Positions 52,616-61,156 of a stretch of 64,000 nt of DNA are shown here, piece by piece. Below the pieces are notes generated by a model. It worked only from the letters and a program-made list of their open reading frames with translations, searched no databases and had not been told where the DNA came from. Both the position numbers and the translations under genes were made by a program. This DNA comes from Candidatus Rifleibacteriota bacterium (GTDB taxonomy: Bacteria > Muiribacteriota > Ozemobacteria > Ozemobacterales > Ozemobacteraceae). The number at the start of each line of letters is the position of its first letter. Position 1 is the first letter of the stretch. The DNA lies in the NCBI GenBank assembly GCA_012517355.1, contig JAAYVD010000123.1, positions 1 to 64,000 of the forward strand, given 5' to 3'.

Positions 52616-54274
52616 ATGTCGGTCGGACTGGTGCTCTGGGGGGACGGGGTGTCGCCGCGATGGAGGCCTCCGGTCGCTCTCACGGAACCCATCGGGGGGT
52701 TCGGGACCCCGTTGGCCATCTTCAAAGCCCGGTTCCAGGGCATTCCCGGCGTGGACGGGCCGGTGCTGCTGGTTTCCGACCGGCCGGCAGAGGCGGCCCT
52801 GCTTCCCCAGGCCGCCTCTCTCGACCTGCCGGCCGAATCCTACGAACAGGCCTCCACCCAGGATCTTCCCTGGTATCTGACCCCCGAACGGTGGGGACTG
52901 GAAGATGATTTCGGCCTGGGCACCTGGGCTGCCGCCCCCCTGGCCGCGCTGGCGGCCAAGCGGAAGTGGAAGACGATCATCGTCGTCGCCCTGACCAGCC
53001 TGTTGGTCGACCGGTCTTCGGTCGAGGCGAGCCTGGCATTCCATCGGCGGGACGGGTTCGACGTCACCTTCCCGTTCGACCGTCTCACCGGGGCCAACTG
53101 GACCATCTTCGACGCCGACCTGCTGCGCGGCATGCAGGCCAGCCATGCGGAACTCATGGCCACCCGTGGGGGACTGGCCTGGGCCCTTCGCAAACCCCTG
53201 TATCCCATCCGGGTCGGCGAATTCCACGCCCCCCGGGACCGGCCCCGGATCCCGGCCGACCTGCGGCTGGTGGATCATCGGGTCCGTCAGACCTTTGCAA
53301 CGATCGGTGATTCCACCTTCCCCACCCGTGAGTTCTCCTATTTCCGATGGCTGAAGACCTCGGGCTGGGAAGCGATCTACTGCGATCAGGGTCCACGACA
53401 CGTGGTGATCGAGCCGACCAACCGCTGCGAGGGCCGCTGCCATGGCTGCCCCCAGCCGGTGATGCAACGGGCGCGGGGAAGCATGGACCCGGACTTGTTC
53501 CGCCGATTGGTCGAGACCCTGGGGCCTACCTTCGACGGTCGCTTCGTTTTCAGCGGCATGGGGGAACCCCTGGCCCATCCGCAGTTCGCCAGCCTGGCGG
53601 AGATGGTGCGCGGACGGCCGTCCCTGGTGGTCACCTCCCTGTCGGTGGCGCCTTCCGAACCCTTTCCGTGGGATGCTTTCAGCCATGTCCGGATCAGCGT
53701 CGATGCCCTCGAACGGCAAGGGTTCGAGACGTGGCGGCCGGGATGCCAATGGCCGTTGATCGAGGCTTTCGTCGCGAAGGCCTCCGTTCGGAAGCGGGAG
53801 GACCCGGATGGTTTCCCCGAGCTGGGAGTGAGCTTCCTCAAGCATGCCCGCAACGACGCGATGGCCCTGGGCTTCCTCAACTACTGGGGAAAGGTCTGCC
53901 AGGCTACGTTCCGCAACCACTTCTTCCGGTGGCCTCTCACCGACCCCCCTGACCAGGTGCAATGGTACCAGATCCTGGGCGCCAGCGATTTCCTGGGCCA
54001 GATTCCCTTCCCGGGCGTGACCCGGTTCTGCCCGGTGGATCGGCGGCCCTGCCTGCACGCGTTGCAGGGCCTGCACGTGCTGTGGGACGGGACGGTTGTC
54101 GCCTGCCCCTTCGATTACGAGGGAAAATGGCCCCTCGGGAACCTGAACCGGCAGTCAGGCGCGGAGCTCTGGGCGGGGGAGCCGGCCCGGCAGTTCCGAC
54201 GGATGCACCTGGCCATGGAGTTTCCCGACGACCTGCCCTGCAAGACCTGCCAGGATTGGTATCAAAAGACCTGA
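52616..54274 (+). CDS. Radical SAM/SPASM protein with N-terminal nucleotidyltransferase-like domain
   Basis: A 552-residue protein. The N-terminal part (about 1-180) has the layout of a sugar-nucleotide (cytidylyl) transferase-like domain, with GGFGTPLAIFKARFQGIPGV and DGPVLLVSD. The radical SAM core starts at EPTNRCEGRCHGCPQ (C271, C275, C278 as CxxxCxxC for the [4Fe-4S] cluster) and includes the FSGMGEP segment. A C-terminal SPASM-like region (about 470-552) has several Cys (FCPVDRRPC, VACPFD, CKTCQDW) for extra Fe-S clusters. This architecture resembles the 'spiro-SPASM' proteins I know from spirochaetes; function there is unknown. ATG 52616 has GAGGAG upstream; the frame is open to 52544. 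Position after flagellar genes and before nadA gives little hint. Confidence 0.8.
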   Translation: MSVGLVLWGDGVSPRWRPPVALTEPIGGFGTPLAIFKARFQGIPGVDGPVLLVSDRPAEAALLPQAASLDLPAESYEQASTQDLPWYLTPERWGLEDDFGLGTWAAAPLAALAAKRKWKTIIVVALTSLLVDRSSVEASLAFHRRDGFDVTFPFDRLTGANWTIFDADLLRGMQASHAELMATRGGLAWALRKPLYPIRVGEFHAPRDRPRIPADLRLVDHRVRQTFATIGDSTFPTREFSYFRWLKTSGWEAIYCDQGPRHVVIEPTNRCEGRCHGCPQPVMQRARGSMDPDLFRRLVETLGPTFDGRFVFSGMGEPLAHPQFASLAEMVRGRPSLVVTSLSVAPSEPFPWDAFSHVRISVDALERQGFETWRPGCQWPLIEAFVAKASVRKREDPDGFPELGVSFLKHARNDAMALGFLNYWGKVCQATFRNHFFRWPLTDPPDQVQWYQILGASDFLGQIPFPGVTRFCPVDRRPCLHALQGLHVLWDGTVVACPFDYEGKWPLGNLNRQSGAELWAGEPARQFRRMHLAMEFPDDLPCKTCQDWYQKT

Positions 54275-54304
54275 CCCGGTCTTTTTGGGAAAGGAATGAC
54301 ATCC

Positions 54305-55372
54305 ATGGCCACTCCTCCTGTTGAGCCCTTCCAGGATCTTTCCGACCAGGAGGTCGAGCGTCGGATCCTGGCCGCCCGGGCCTCCCTCGGTGACCAGACC
54401 ATCATTCTCGGGCACCACTACCAGGCCGAGGCGGTCATCCGGTTCGCCGACGTCATCGGTGATTCCTATGAATTGGCCAAAAAAGCCGCCCAGAGCTCGG
54501 CCAGGCTGATCGTCTTCTGCGGGGTCCATTTCATGGCCGAGTCGGCTGACATCCTGACCCGTGACGACCAGACCGTCGTCATGCCCGACCTCGATGCCGG
54601 GTGCCCCATGGCGGACATGGCCTCCCGGGGGGAGGTCGAGGGCGCCTGGGTGCAGCTTGCCGAGCTCGGCCGGCCCGACGACCTCTTCCTGCCGGTGACC
54701 TACATCAACTCCCAGGCGGACGTGAAGGCCTTCTGCGGCGCCCACGGCGGAATCACCTGCACCTCGGCGAACGCCCCCAAGGCCCTGCGCTGGGCGCTCG
54801 AACGGCGGCCGAAGATCCTCTTCCTGCCCGACCAGCACCTGGGCCGCAACACCGCGCTGGCGCAAGGGTTCCGACCGGAGGAGATCGCCCTGTGGCAACC
54901 CCACCTGCCTCTGGGTGGCAACACCCGCGAAGGGCTGGCGCGGGCGCGCATCCTGCTGTGGAACGGGCATTGCCACGTGCATTCCCGGTTCGCCGTGGAG
55001 CACGTTGCCCAGGCGCGCCGCGACCACCCCGGGGCGAAGGTCATCGTCCACCCCGAATGCTGCCACGAGGTGGTGGCGGCCAGCGACCTGGCCGGGTCGA
55101 CGGGGGTCATCGTCAAGGTGGTGAAGGAGGCCCCGGCCGGCTCGGCGTGGGTGATCGGCACCGAGGTCAACCTGGTCAGCCGGCTGGCTCGCGAGGAGCC
55201 CGGCAAGACGATCCTTCCCCTCGTTTCGTCGATGTGTCCGAATATGTACAAGAACAGTGCGCGGGACCTGCTGCACGTGGTGGAGAACCCCGGCCGGATC
55301 AACGTGGTGAAGGTGTCGGGCGACGTGCGCGAGCCGGCCCGGCTGGCCCTGCAACGGATGCTGGATCTGTAG
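54305..55372 (+). CDS. nadA: Quinolinate synthase NadA
   Basis: A 355-residue [4Fe-4S] enzyme that condenses iminoaspartate with dihydroxyacetone phosphate to quinolinate in NAD synthesis. Motifs: ILGHHYQAEAVIRFADVIGDSYELAK; the three cluster Cys are expected in FCGVHFMAE, in the PDLDAGCPMA or EC(C)HEV region, and in SSMCPNMYKNS near the end. ATG 54305 sits ten bases after GGAAAGGA; ATG 54296 is directly adjacent to the same purines and is the alternative. nadB and nadC are not in the window. The pterin dehydratase gene follows 18 bases later. Confidence 0.95.
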   Translation: MATPPVEPFQDLSDQEVERRILAARASLGDQTIILGHHYQAEAVIRFADVIGDSYELAKKAAQSSARLIVFCGVHFMAESADILTRDDQTVVMPDLDAGCPMADMASRGEVEGAWVQLAELGRPDDLFLPVTYINSQADVKAFCGAHGGITCTSANAPKALRWALERRPKILFLPDQHLGRNTALAQGFRPEEIALWQPHLPLGGNTREGLARARILLWNGHCHVHSRFAVEHVAQARRDHPGAKVIVHPECCHEVVAASDLAGSTGVIVKVVKEAPAGSAWVIGTEVNLVSRLAREEPGKTILPLVSSMCPNMYKNSARDLLHVVENPGRINVVKVSGDVREPARLALQRMLDL

Positions 55373-55390
55373 GGGGATAGGGAGGAAAGC

Positions 55391-55720
55391 ATGGCCCTGG
55401 GTGAGATGAAGTGCGTTCCCTGCCAGGTGGGCGCGAAGCCCCTGGCGCCGGCCGAGGCAGAAGCCCTGCTGGCCGAGGTCCCCGGATGGAGCCTGGTCGA
55501 GGAGGCCACCGCCATCCAAAGGAAGTTCGCCTGGCCCGATTTCGCCCAGGCGCTGGCTTTTGCCGACCGGGTCGGCGGTCTGGCCGAGCAGGAGGGCCAC
55601 CATCCGGTGCTGACGGTGGGGTGGGGCTTCTGCACGGTGCGTTTCCGCACCGGCAAGATCAAGGGGCTGCACCAGAACGACTTCGTCATGGCGGCCCGGG
55701 TGAACGCGCTGGTGGGGTGA
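55391..55720 (+). CDS. phhB: Pterin-4a-carbinolamine dehydratase
   Basis: A 109-residue PCD/DCoH-family protein with the signature EQEGHHPVLTVGWGFCTVRF and WSLVEEATAIQRKFAWPDFAQAL. The family dehydrates 4a-hydroxytetrahydrobiopterin and occurs in many bacteria without phenylalanine hydroxylase, where it may serve molybdopterin or other pterin metabolism; the molybdenum hydroxylase at the left end is at least compatible. GGGAGGAAAGC precedes the ATG. It is cotranscribed with nadA. Confidence 0.9.
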   Translation: MALGEMKCVPCQVGAKPLAPAEAEALLAEVPGWSLVEEATAIQRKFAWPDFAQALAFADRVGGLAEQEGHHPVLTVGWGFCTVRFRTGKIKGLHQNDFVMAARVNALVG

Positions 55721-55834
55721 GGGGCGGGGACGGGGGAGAGGTTGGGTTCACCAGCCGGAGGAGTGCGGCCGGCCGCCATCGGATGCGGGGTGCGGCCACC
55801 TGACAGGCGGTTTCAGGGGAGGATGCGAGAATCC

Positions 55835-56062
55835 ATGGATTCCAAAAGCCGAACAGCGCGGATCAAAGAACTCGAGGATGAGCTGAAATACAAGGAATCC
55901 CAGTTCTGGGAGGATTCCCCCTATCACGACATGAAGATTTCCGCCTTGCGCCGGGAATTGAAGGACCTCAAGGAGGAGGAAGCCAAGGAATCACCCTTTT
56001 CCCCCGATCGTCTCATCCAATTCATTCGATCGGTGATTGGGGGCGGCAACAAGCAGAAGTAG
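55835..56062 (+). CDS. Small charged helical protein of unknown function
   Basis: A 75-residue protein rich in Lys, Glu and Asp (MDSKSRTARIKELEDELKYK..., SALRRELKDLKEEEAK), probably a coiled coil with an Ile-rich C-terminal helix. GGGGAGG lies 12-14 bases upstream; ATG 55823 directly abuts it and would add four residues. It is separate from the upstream gene by about 110 bases. No family recognised. The following 249 bases (56063-56311) hold nothing I can identify. Confidence 0.6.
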   Translation: MDSKSRTARIKELEDELKYKESQFWEDSPYHDMKISALRRELKDLKEEEAKESPFSPDRLIQFIRSVIGGGNKQK

Positions 56063-56311
56063 ACCCAGTATCTTTCTGGGTAAATCCTCGACATCATTCG
56101 TCGATCCCGACCTGATCTGAGAGAGCCCGGTTCGGCAAGGGGTTGATGACATCCAATCCGGAGGTTCTGGGGCCGTTTGAAACAGGCCATAATGCTCATC
56201 ATTTCTGCCAGTATTTACTAGCCCCACCGCCGGTCAGCCAGACGAGCCCCTCCCAGCGGATTTCCCCGTGGGGGCCCCGCGGCAGAGGGAGGGGCAGGGG
56301 ATCGCTCCGGT

Positions 56312-57130
56312 TCAATATCGCCGGGGCGGGGGCGGGGCGAAGCCCGAGGAATCGTCCTCCGGCGTGTAGCGAAGGGGTGGCTCCGGGTCGACCCGCAGGG
56401 CGCCGGGCCAGACGTACCTGATCACCTGGCGTTCGCTCGGGAAGGCCTCGGGGTCGAATTCGGTCTCGTAGACGCGGGAGTGGATCTCCTCGCCGTAGCC
56501 GGTGCCCGGGCCTGCATCCCGCGCGGGGCGGCACTCCAGGTTCGACTCCCCGGCGGCCGAGGGGGCGGCGGCCTTGGCCGCGTCCTGGTCATACATGGGG
56601 GGCTCATACCGGCGGGACCGGTACCGCTCCTGGAAGACGGCCACCTCGATGGTGCCGAGGCGCGAGGTGTCGCCCCAGGCGCCGGAGTAGGAATCGCGGG
56701 CGGTCGTGAAGTAGAAGCGGTTCTCTGAATGGAGGCCGGAACGCCAGCCGCTGAAGGTGCCGCTGCGGTGCGGATTCAGGACATACATGCTTTCGGACGG
56801 CCGCAGGAAGGACCGTTCGCCGGAAATGATGTTCCGGCCGTCGACCGCGATGACCAGGCCGATGCGGCCGCCCGTCCGGTTGGCGACCCGCAGGCGGTAC
56901 CGTTCCCCCTGGCGGGCTTCGACGGTGCCCTGGAGATAGTGGTCGTCCCAACGGCCGCCGCGGTCGGGCCACCACAGGGGCAGGGTGCCGCGCTCGTCGC
57001 CGACCACCTCGAGCGACACGTGGCCGGCCGGGATACAACCCGGTTCCCTCCAGTCGTCGCGGGCCAGCAGCGGAACCGCGGCCACGAGGAGGACCAACCC
57101 CAGGACGAGCATTCCCGGTGTCCGGACCAT
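56312..57130 (-). CDS. Secreted protein of unknown function
   Basis: A 272-residue exported protein with signal peptide 1-23 (LLARDD). The mature part has a beta-rich domain (about 35-165) with RYRLRVANRTGGRIGLVIAV, DGRNIISGE and GWRSGLHSENRFYFTTARDS, followed by GTIEVAVFQE. I have the impression of a widespread uncharacterised bacterial family sharing the 'VDGRNIISG...RFyFT' text, with no known role. The C-terminal 100 residues are low-complexity and Pro-rich. AGGAGGT precedes the start at good spacing. It is the third gene downstream of the permease on the minus strand. Confidence 0.75.
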   Translation of the reverse strand: MVRTPGMLVLGLVLLVAAVPLLARDDWREPGCIPAGHVSLEVVGDERGTLPLWWPDRGGRWDDHYLQGTVEARQGERYRLRVANRTGGRIGLVIAVDGRNIISGERSFLRPSESMYVLNPHRSGTFSGWRSGLHSENRFYFTTARDSYSGAWGDTSRLGTIEVAVFQERYRSRRYEPPMYDQDAAKAAAPSAAGESNLECRPARDAGPGTGYGEEIHSRVYETEFDPEAFPSERQVIRYVWPGALRVDPEPPLRYTPEDDSSGFAPPPPRRY

Positions 57131-57208
57131 GACGGACCTCCTTCCGAACGGGGGCTCGGCGGCATCGGGGGTTCCGGGGACCCTGTTCTGGCAGCGAGAC
57201 GCGCCCGG

Positions 57209-58006
57209 TCAGGGTTCCTTTTCGGAACTGGTGAAGTGGATGGCCCCCTGTTCGATCCTGATCTCTTTGAGGTTCAAACGGAAGGGGAACTTCTTCAGAT
57301 TTAGGACGGGGTTGATCTTCTTGACGATCGTCCCGATGAAGGCGCGGGGCATGCTCAGGTTGTTCATCTTCATGTTGCGGGCATGGAACCAGATCTCCTG
57401 GCCGTCGTGGATCGAGAACCCGCCCGAGGCCCAGAACTTGACCTTGACGAATCCGTAGCGGGTGGAGCCCTGCAGTTCCATCTTGTCCGGTTGCAGGTCG
57501 ACGCGGGGGTTGTCGACCTTGATGCCCTTCGACTTGGCGACGAGGAAGGCGTTCAGGTCGGCTTCCAGGATGGTGACGTTCATGTCGATGTTCTTCACCT
57601 GGACCACGTCGATCTTCTCTTCCTTCACCAGCTTGGTGGTATCGAGCTGGACGTCGTGGAAGTCGATGTCGGCTCTCTCGAGCACCAGGTTGTCGACGTT
57701 GCCGCGCGCCTCGCGGACGCTGATCAGGTCGACGAACCCGCGGCTGCGGGCGACGGGATCGCGCGTGGTGACGGTGATGGTCAGGGTGGCGGGGTCTTTC
57801 AGGACCTTGCGCATGGCCAGGTCGAGCTGGCGCTCGAGAAGGCCGGGGTCGGAGGCGAGACGGGCGGTGATCTCGGGGTCTGGGGTCCAGCTGGCCACGG
57901 CCGGTCCGGAGGCGGCTTCGGCCCAGGCCAGGCGGGGGGCGGCGGCCAGGCAGAGGATGACGAGCAAGGCGAGGGGGAAGATGCTCATGGCGGTGGGGCG
58001 GCTCAT
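57209..58006 (-). CDS. Exported DUF2993-like (LmeA-type) lipid-binding protein
   Basis: A 265-residue protein with signal peptide 1-29 (AWAEA) and a mature domain of alternating amphipathic strands, with VDLISVREARGNVDNLVLER, ADIDFHDVQLDTTKL and PRAFIGTIVKKINPVLNLKK. This is the pattern of DUF2993/LmeA-type proteins, whose extended beta-sheet binds lipids. It would act in the periplasm, perhaps in lipid trafficking, which fits the nearby permease gene of LptF/G type. ATG 58006 has AAGGAGA upstream and overlaps the preceding stop by four bases (ATGA). Confidence 0.7.
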   Translation of the reverse strand: MSRPTAMSIFPLALLVILCLAAAPRLAWAEAASGPAVASWTPDPEITARLASDPGLLERQLDLAMRKVLKDPATLTITVTTRDPVARSRGFVDLISVREARGNVDNLVLERADIDFHDVQLDTTKLVKEEKIDVVQVKNIDMNVTILEADLNAFLVAKSKGIKVDNPRVDLQPDKMELQGSTRYGFVKVKFWASGGFSIHDGQEIWFHARNMKMNNLSMPRAFIGTIVKKINPVLNLKKFPFRLNLKEIRIEQGAIHFTSSEKEP

Positions 58007-59988
58007 CGCCGGTCTCCTTCCACGATGGGGGTGCCGTAACCGCCGTGGGGCACGCGCGGCAGCAGGTCGAGCCAGGCGTCCCAGAGGGTCAGGCCGCGCC
58101 GGCCGGAGGGGCGGGCGGCGCCCAGAAACGGCTGGACGACGGGGTCCAGATACAGGTTGGCATCCATCATGACCCGGTACTTCTTCGCATCCTCGATCGG
58201 CCGGTCCTGCACGGTCGCCGGGCGGGGCACCCCGCCCAGGAAACGGGCCCAACCGCCGGCCAGGCCGATCCTGAAGGGAAAGGTACCACGTCCGATGGCG
58301 AAAAACAACGTCTTCAACACCTTTCCCGACACCTGGTACTCGCGCAGATACCGGTTTTCGAAGCGGGGCAGCAGGACGGCCGGGGAAAGGGCGCGTTCGT
58401 CCCCGGGGGGCTCGTCGGCGACGGCCACCAGCCCCAGGTCGGAACGGCCGGCCGTCTTCGCCAGGCAGGCATGGAAGGTCGGGGACAATCGGTAGAGGCT
58501 GCGGGCGGCGAGGTCGCGGGTCGACAGGTAGTAACGGGGGGTCTGCCAGTCCTTCCGGAAGAGGGCGAGGTGCGGGGCCCCAAGGGCCTCGCCGGCAGCC
58601 TCGAGGCGGGCGCGGTCGAGGGGGAACCGGTGCCACCGCTCGGCGTCGGGGGCCCCTTCCCGGCTTTCGCGGCGGTACACCGAGACCTCGGTGCCGAACG
58701 GGGCGATCTCCCAGACCGTTGGTTCGGGCCGGGGTTCGGGGGGGGCGGCGAAGCAGTCGCGGCGGCGCGGCGGCGGCGGGGCGGGGGGATAGGCGGCTCC
58801 CAGGCCGAGACGGCGCGGGGAAGGCGGCTGTTCCTTGGCGGTGCGCGAAACATCCGTTTCACCCTGCCAACCGTCGCGGCGAAAGGGCTCTTCCGGAAAC
58901 GGGCCGGTCGGCCCCTTTGCGATGCGCGAAACGGGCGTTTCGCGTCGCCATTCGTGTCGGCCCAGGGGCCCTTCCGGCCTCGTGTCGGTCGGCTTCTCCG
59001 GCGTGGCCGCGGCCAAATCGGCGGGCGGCCCGACCAGCAGGAAGCGGGCGCGGGGGTCGGCTTCGGCGAGCAGTTCCCGCAGGTCGCCACCGTCGAGATG
59101 GCAGACCACCAGCAGCACATCGGCGCCGGCCAGGTCGGGCCGCAGGCGTCGCAGGCAGCGCGCGGGGTTTTCCGCGCCCTCGATGCCCCATTCCCGGGTC
59201 GGGAGGTCGGCCAAAAATGCAGTGCTGATCAGGCTCAGCACCGCGATCGAGCGTCCGCCCGCCGCTACCATTTGGAAGGGGGGGAACAGGCGGGATCCGG
59301 GGTCGGCCCCTTGGCGATGCGCGAAACTGGTGTCTCGCGCCGCCAGCCGTGGCGGCAATGGGGCCCTTCCGACGTCGTGTCGGTCGGGCTCGAAGGGCTG
59401 GTCCGTGGCGCCGGTGACGGGTAGCGGGTTCGACCACACGCGGTCGTGGATTGCCGGATCGAGTCTCTTCGCCTGGCGGAACCGGGCCAGGTCGGCGGGG
59501 CCGAGGCAGCGGACGGCCGGGCGGCAGGCGGCGGCGAGGGCCTCCTCGAGTTGCCCGTTCATCAGGACCGACGAGGGGGAGAGGATCGAGTAGTCGTTCC
59601 CGACGCCGATCACCAGTGTTTCCCAGGGGCGCTCGCGGCGCAGGGCGTCGAGCAGGGCCGGGATCTGCCACGGGGGCGCGGGAACGGGGTCGCCCTGCCG
59701 GTCGAACCCGACGAGGGCGCCCTGGAGGTTCCCGACCAGGGCGATCTGGAGCGGAGCGCTCGCCCCCCGGGCCGGTTCCGGCCAGCCCAAGGTGGCGGCC
59801 AGGAGCAGGAGAACGCCGACGAAGGCGGTCCGGCAGCGGGGCAGGAGGGTGGCCGGGCCGGTCGGGTGGATGGTGGGTGCCTCAGAAGCCCGACCGGCGG
59901 TGGGGCGGTGGTGGGCGGCAAAGGTGGCGGTCGTCCGGGAAGACGGAGGAGGGGGCGGGACGGCGGGCCGGAGACGGCGCTCAGGCAT
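58003..59988 (-). CDS. Degenerate 5'-nucleotidase (UshA)-like protein with in-frame repeat insertions
   Basis: A 661-residue protein. A hydrophobic signal segment (about 54-72, [20 protein letters not shown]) comes after a 50-residue Pro/Arg-rich extension. Parts after it follow the metallophosphatase/5'-nucleotidase plan: [17 protein letters not shown] at the usual 'NDxHG' site, [14 protein letters not shown] at the 'GD' site, and a C-terminal part (about 540-640; [20 protein letters not shown]) like a 5'-nucleotidase C-terminal domain. Key metal ligands seem to be missing, so catalysis is doubtful. Residues about 201-228 and 333-386 are encoded by copies of the 78-bp repeat, read in two different frames. 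The start overlaps the permease stop by eight bases. Family assignment is tentative. Confidence 0.55.
   Translation of the reverse strand: MPERRLRPAVPPPPPSSRTTATFAAHHRPTAGRASEAPTIHPTGPATLLPRCRTAFVGVLLLLAATLGWPEPARGASAPLQIALVGNLQGALVGFDRQGDPVPAPPWQIPALLDALRRERPWETLVIGVGNDYSILSPSSVLMNGQLEEALAAACRPAVRCLGPADLARFRQAKRLDPAIHDRVWSNPLPVTGATDQPFEPDRHDVGRAPLPPRLAARDTSFAHRQGADPGSRLFPPFQMVAAGGRSIAVLSLISTAFLADLPTREWGIEGAENPARCLRRLRPDLAGADVLLVVCHLDGGDLRELLAEADPRARFLLVGPPADLAAATPEKPTDTRPEGPLGRHEWRRETPVSRIAKGPTGPFPEEPFRRDGWQGETDVSRTAKEQPPSPRRLGLGAAYPPAPPPPRRRDCFAAPPEPRPEPTVWEIAPFGTEVSVYRRESREGAPDAERWHRFPLDRARLEAAGEALGAPHLALFRKDWQTPRYYLSTRDLAARSLYRLSPTFHACLAKTAGRSDLGLVAVADEPPGDERALSPAVLLPRFENRYLREYQVSGKVLKTLFFAIGRGTFPFRIGLAGGWARFLGGVPRPATVQDRPIEDAKKYRVMMDANLYLDPVVQPFLGAARPSGRRGLTLWDAWLDLLPRVPHGGYGTPIVEGDRR
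58832..58992 (-). repeat. Two tandem 78-bp hairpin repeats inside a gene
   Basis: Copies 58832-58911 and 58912-58992, head to tail. Each has the GCGCGAAAC...GTTTCGC hairpin (with changes) and the GTGTCGG or CCGGTCGG end. On the minus strand they encode [13 protein letters not shown] and [13 protein letters not shown], 27 residues apart. Confidence 0.85.
59306..59388 (-). repeat. Single 78-bp hairpin repeat inside a gene
   Basis: Contains GCCGCCAGCCGTGGCGGC (7-bp stem), GCGCGAAAC-TGGT-GTCTCGCGC and CCGAC...GTCGG. It has the same orientation as the pair at 58832 but is read in a different frame ([20 protein letters not shown]). Confidence 0.85.
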
Positions 59989-61060
59989 TGATGCGGGAGA
60001 CCAGCCACAGGCCGGCGCCGGCGAACAGGATGTTCTGCAGCCAGGCGGAAAGCATGACAGGCAGGTACCCCGACTTCCCCATCGCGGTGGCCAGGCTCAT
60101 CACCACGTAGTAGACGAAGATGATGACGATCGAGACGCCGAACCCGATGAAGGCGCCGCTGCGGTAGTGGGTCAGGCCGAAGGCGGCCCCGATGATGGCG
60201 AAGAAAAAGCTGGCGAAGGGCAGCGAGGTCTTCAGGGCCAGGTCGACCCGCAGGGGGGTGGTCTCCATGAACTGGGTGCGCTCGTAGGTGGCGATGCGTT
60301 CCTGAAGCTCGGTGTAGCTCATCTCGTTCGGCTTCTTGCTCTGGCGGGCGAAATCCCCGGGGGTCTCGCGCACGCCAGGCAGGGGAAGGACGGGGACGAC
60401 GGTGGGGGAGGCCATGGTGCCGGCCCCGTAGCGCTGATCGACCGCCCCTTCCAGGATCCAGAAGGTGCCGTTCCAGCGGGCGGTGGCGCCGGAGATGCGG
60501 CGCGCGAGGCGGCCTTCCTCGTAGTATTCCAGCAGGATCTTTTCCATCGTTCCCGAATTCTCGAAGACCTTGCGGGCGTAGACGAACGCCCCGTCGGAAG
60601 CGCGCATGATCGAATTCTCGGTGGCCTCGGGCTCGACGAGGCGCAGGATCTCGGTGCGGCGGATCTCGTTGGCCCGGCGGTTGGAATAGGGTACCACCAG
60701 CTCGTTGAACAGGAAGCTGATGAAGGTGACGGTCAGGGCGAAGGCGATGACCGGCACCAGGATGCGGTAGAAGTTGATGCCCCCGGCGCGCAGGGCGATG
60801 GTTTCCGAGTCTTTCGACATGCGGCCGAAGACCAGCAGGCTGGTCAGCAGCACCGACATCGGGAAGGTGAAGACCATGTCCTGGGGCAGCCGGAAGAAGA
60901 ACCAGCGCAGCACCACGGTGATGGGGATGTTCTCGTTGACGATGTTCTGCAGGGCCGACATCAGCGGGTCGATGGCGATGACCGTGGCGAACATGAAGAA
61001 CCCGAACAGGAAGGGCAGGACGAGTTGCCGGAAAATGTAGATATCGAGAGTTTTGATCAT
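59981..61060 (-). CDS. LptF/LptG-family (YjgP/YjgQ) permease
   Basis: A 359-residue inner-membrane protein with the family N-terminus ([20 protein letters not shown]), three N-terminal helices, a periplasmic domain (about 120-265) and three C-terminal helices ([20 protein letters not shown]...). LptF and LptG form the membrane part of the ABC exporter that extracts [23 protein letters not shown] and [20 protein letters not shown] are family segments. Which of the two it represents cannot be decided, and the partner and LptB are not here. No clear ribosome site precedes the ATG. It is divergent from ugd with a 96-base gap. Confidence 0.88.
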   Translation of the reverse strand: MIKTLDIYIFRQLVLPFLFGFFMFATVIAIDPLMSALQNIVNENIPITVVLRWFFFRLPQDMVFTFPMSVLLTSLLVFGRMSKDSETIALRAGGINFYRILVPVIAFALTVTFISFLFNELVVPYSNRRANEIRRTEILRLVEPEATENSIMRASDGAFVYARKVFENSGTMEKILLEYYEEGRLARRISGATARWNGTFWILEGAVDQRYGAGTMASPTVVPVLPLPGVRETPGDFARQSKKPNEMSYTELQERIATYERTQFMETTPLRVDLALKTSLPFASFFFAIIGAAFGLTHYRSGAFIGFGVSIVIIFVYYVVMSLATAMGKSGYLPVMLSAWLQNILFAGAGLWLVSRINA

Positions 61061-61102
61061 GTCGTGGACGGGGGTGGCAAAATGGAGTTTTTCCCTTCCC
61101 AG

Positions 61103-61111
61103 TGGTATTAT
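61103..61111 (+). promoter_or_regulatory. Extended -10 promoter of ugd
   Basis: TGGTATTAT, of the same TGGTANNAT form as the elements at 7290 and 20226; 45 bases before the ATG. The -35 is weak. Confidence 0.5.
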
Positions 61112-61156
61112 GACTCTCCTTCGGGTAATCCGCAACTTTCCAACAGAGGGCAGACG

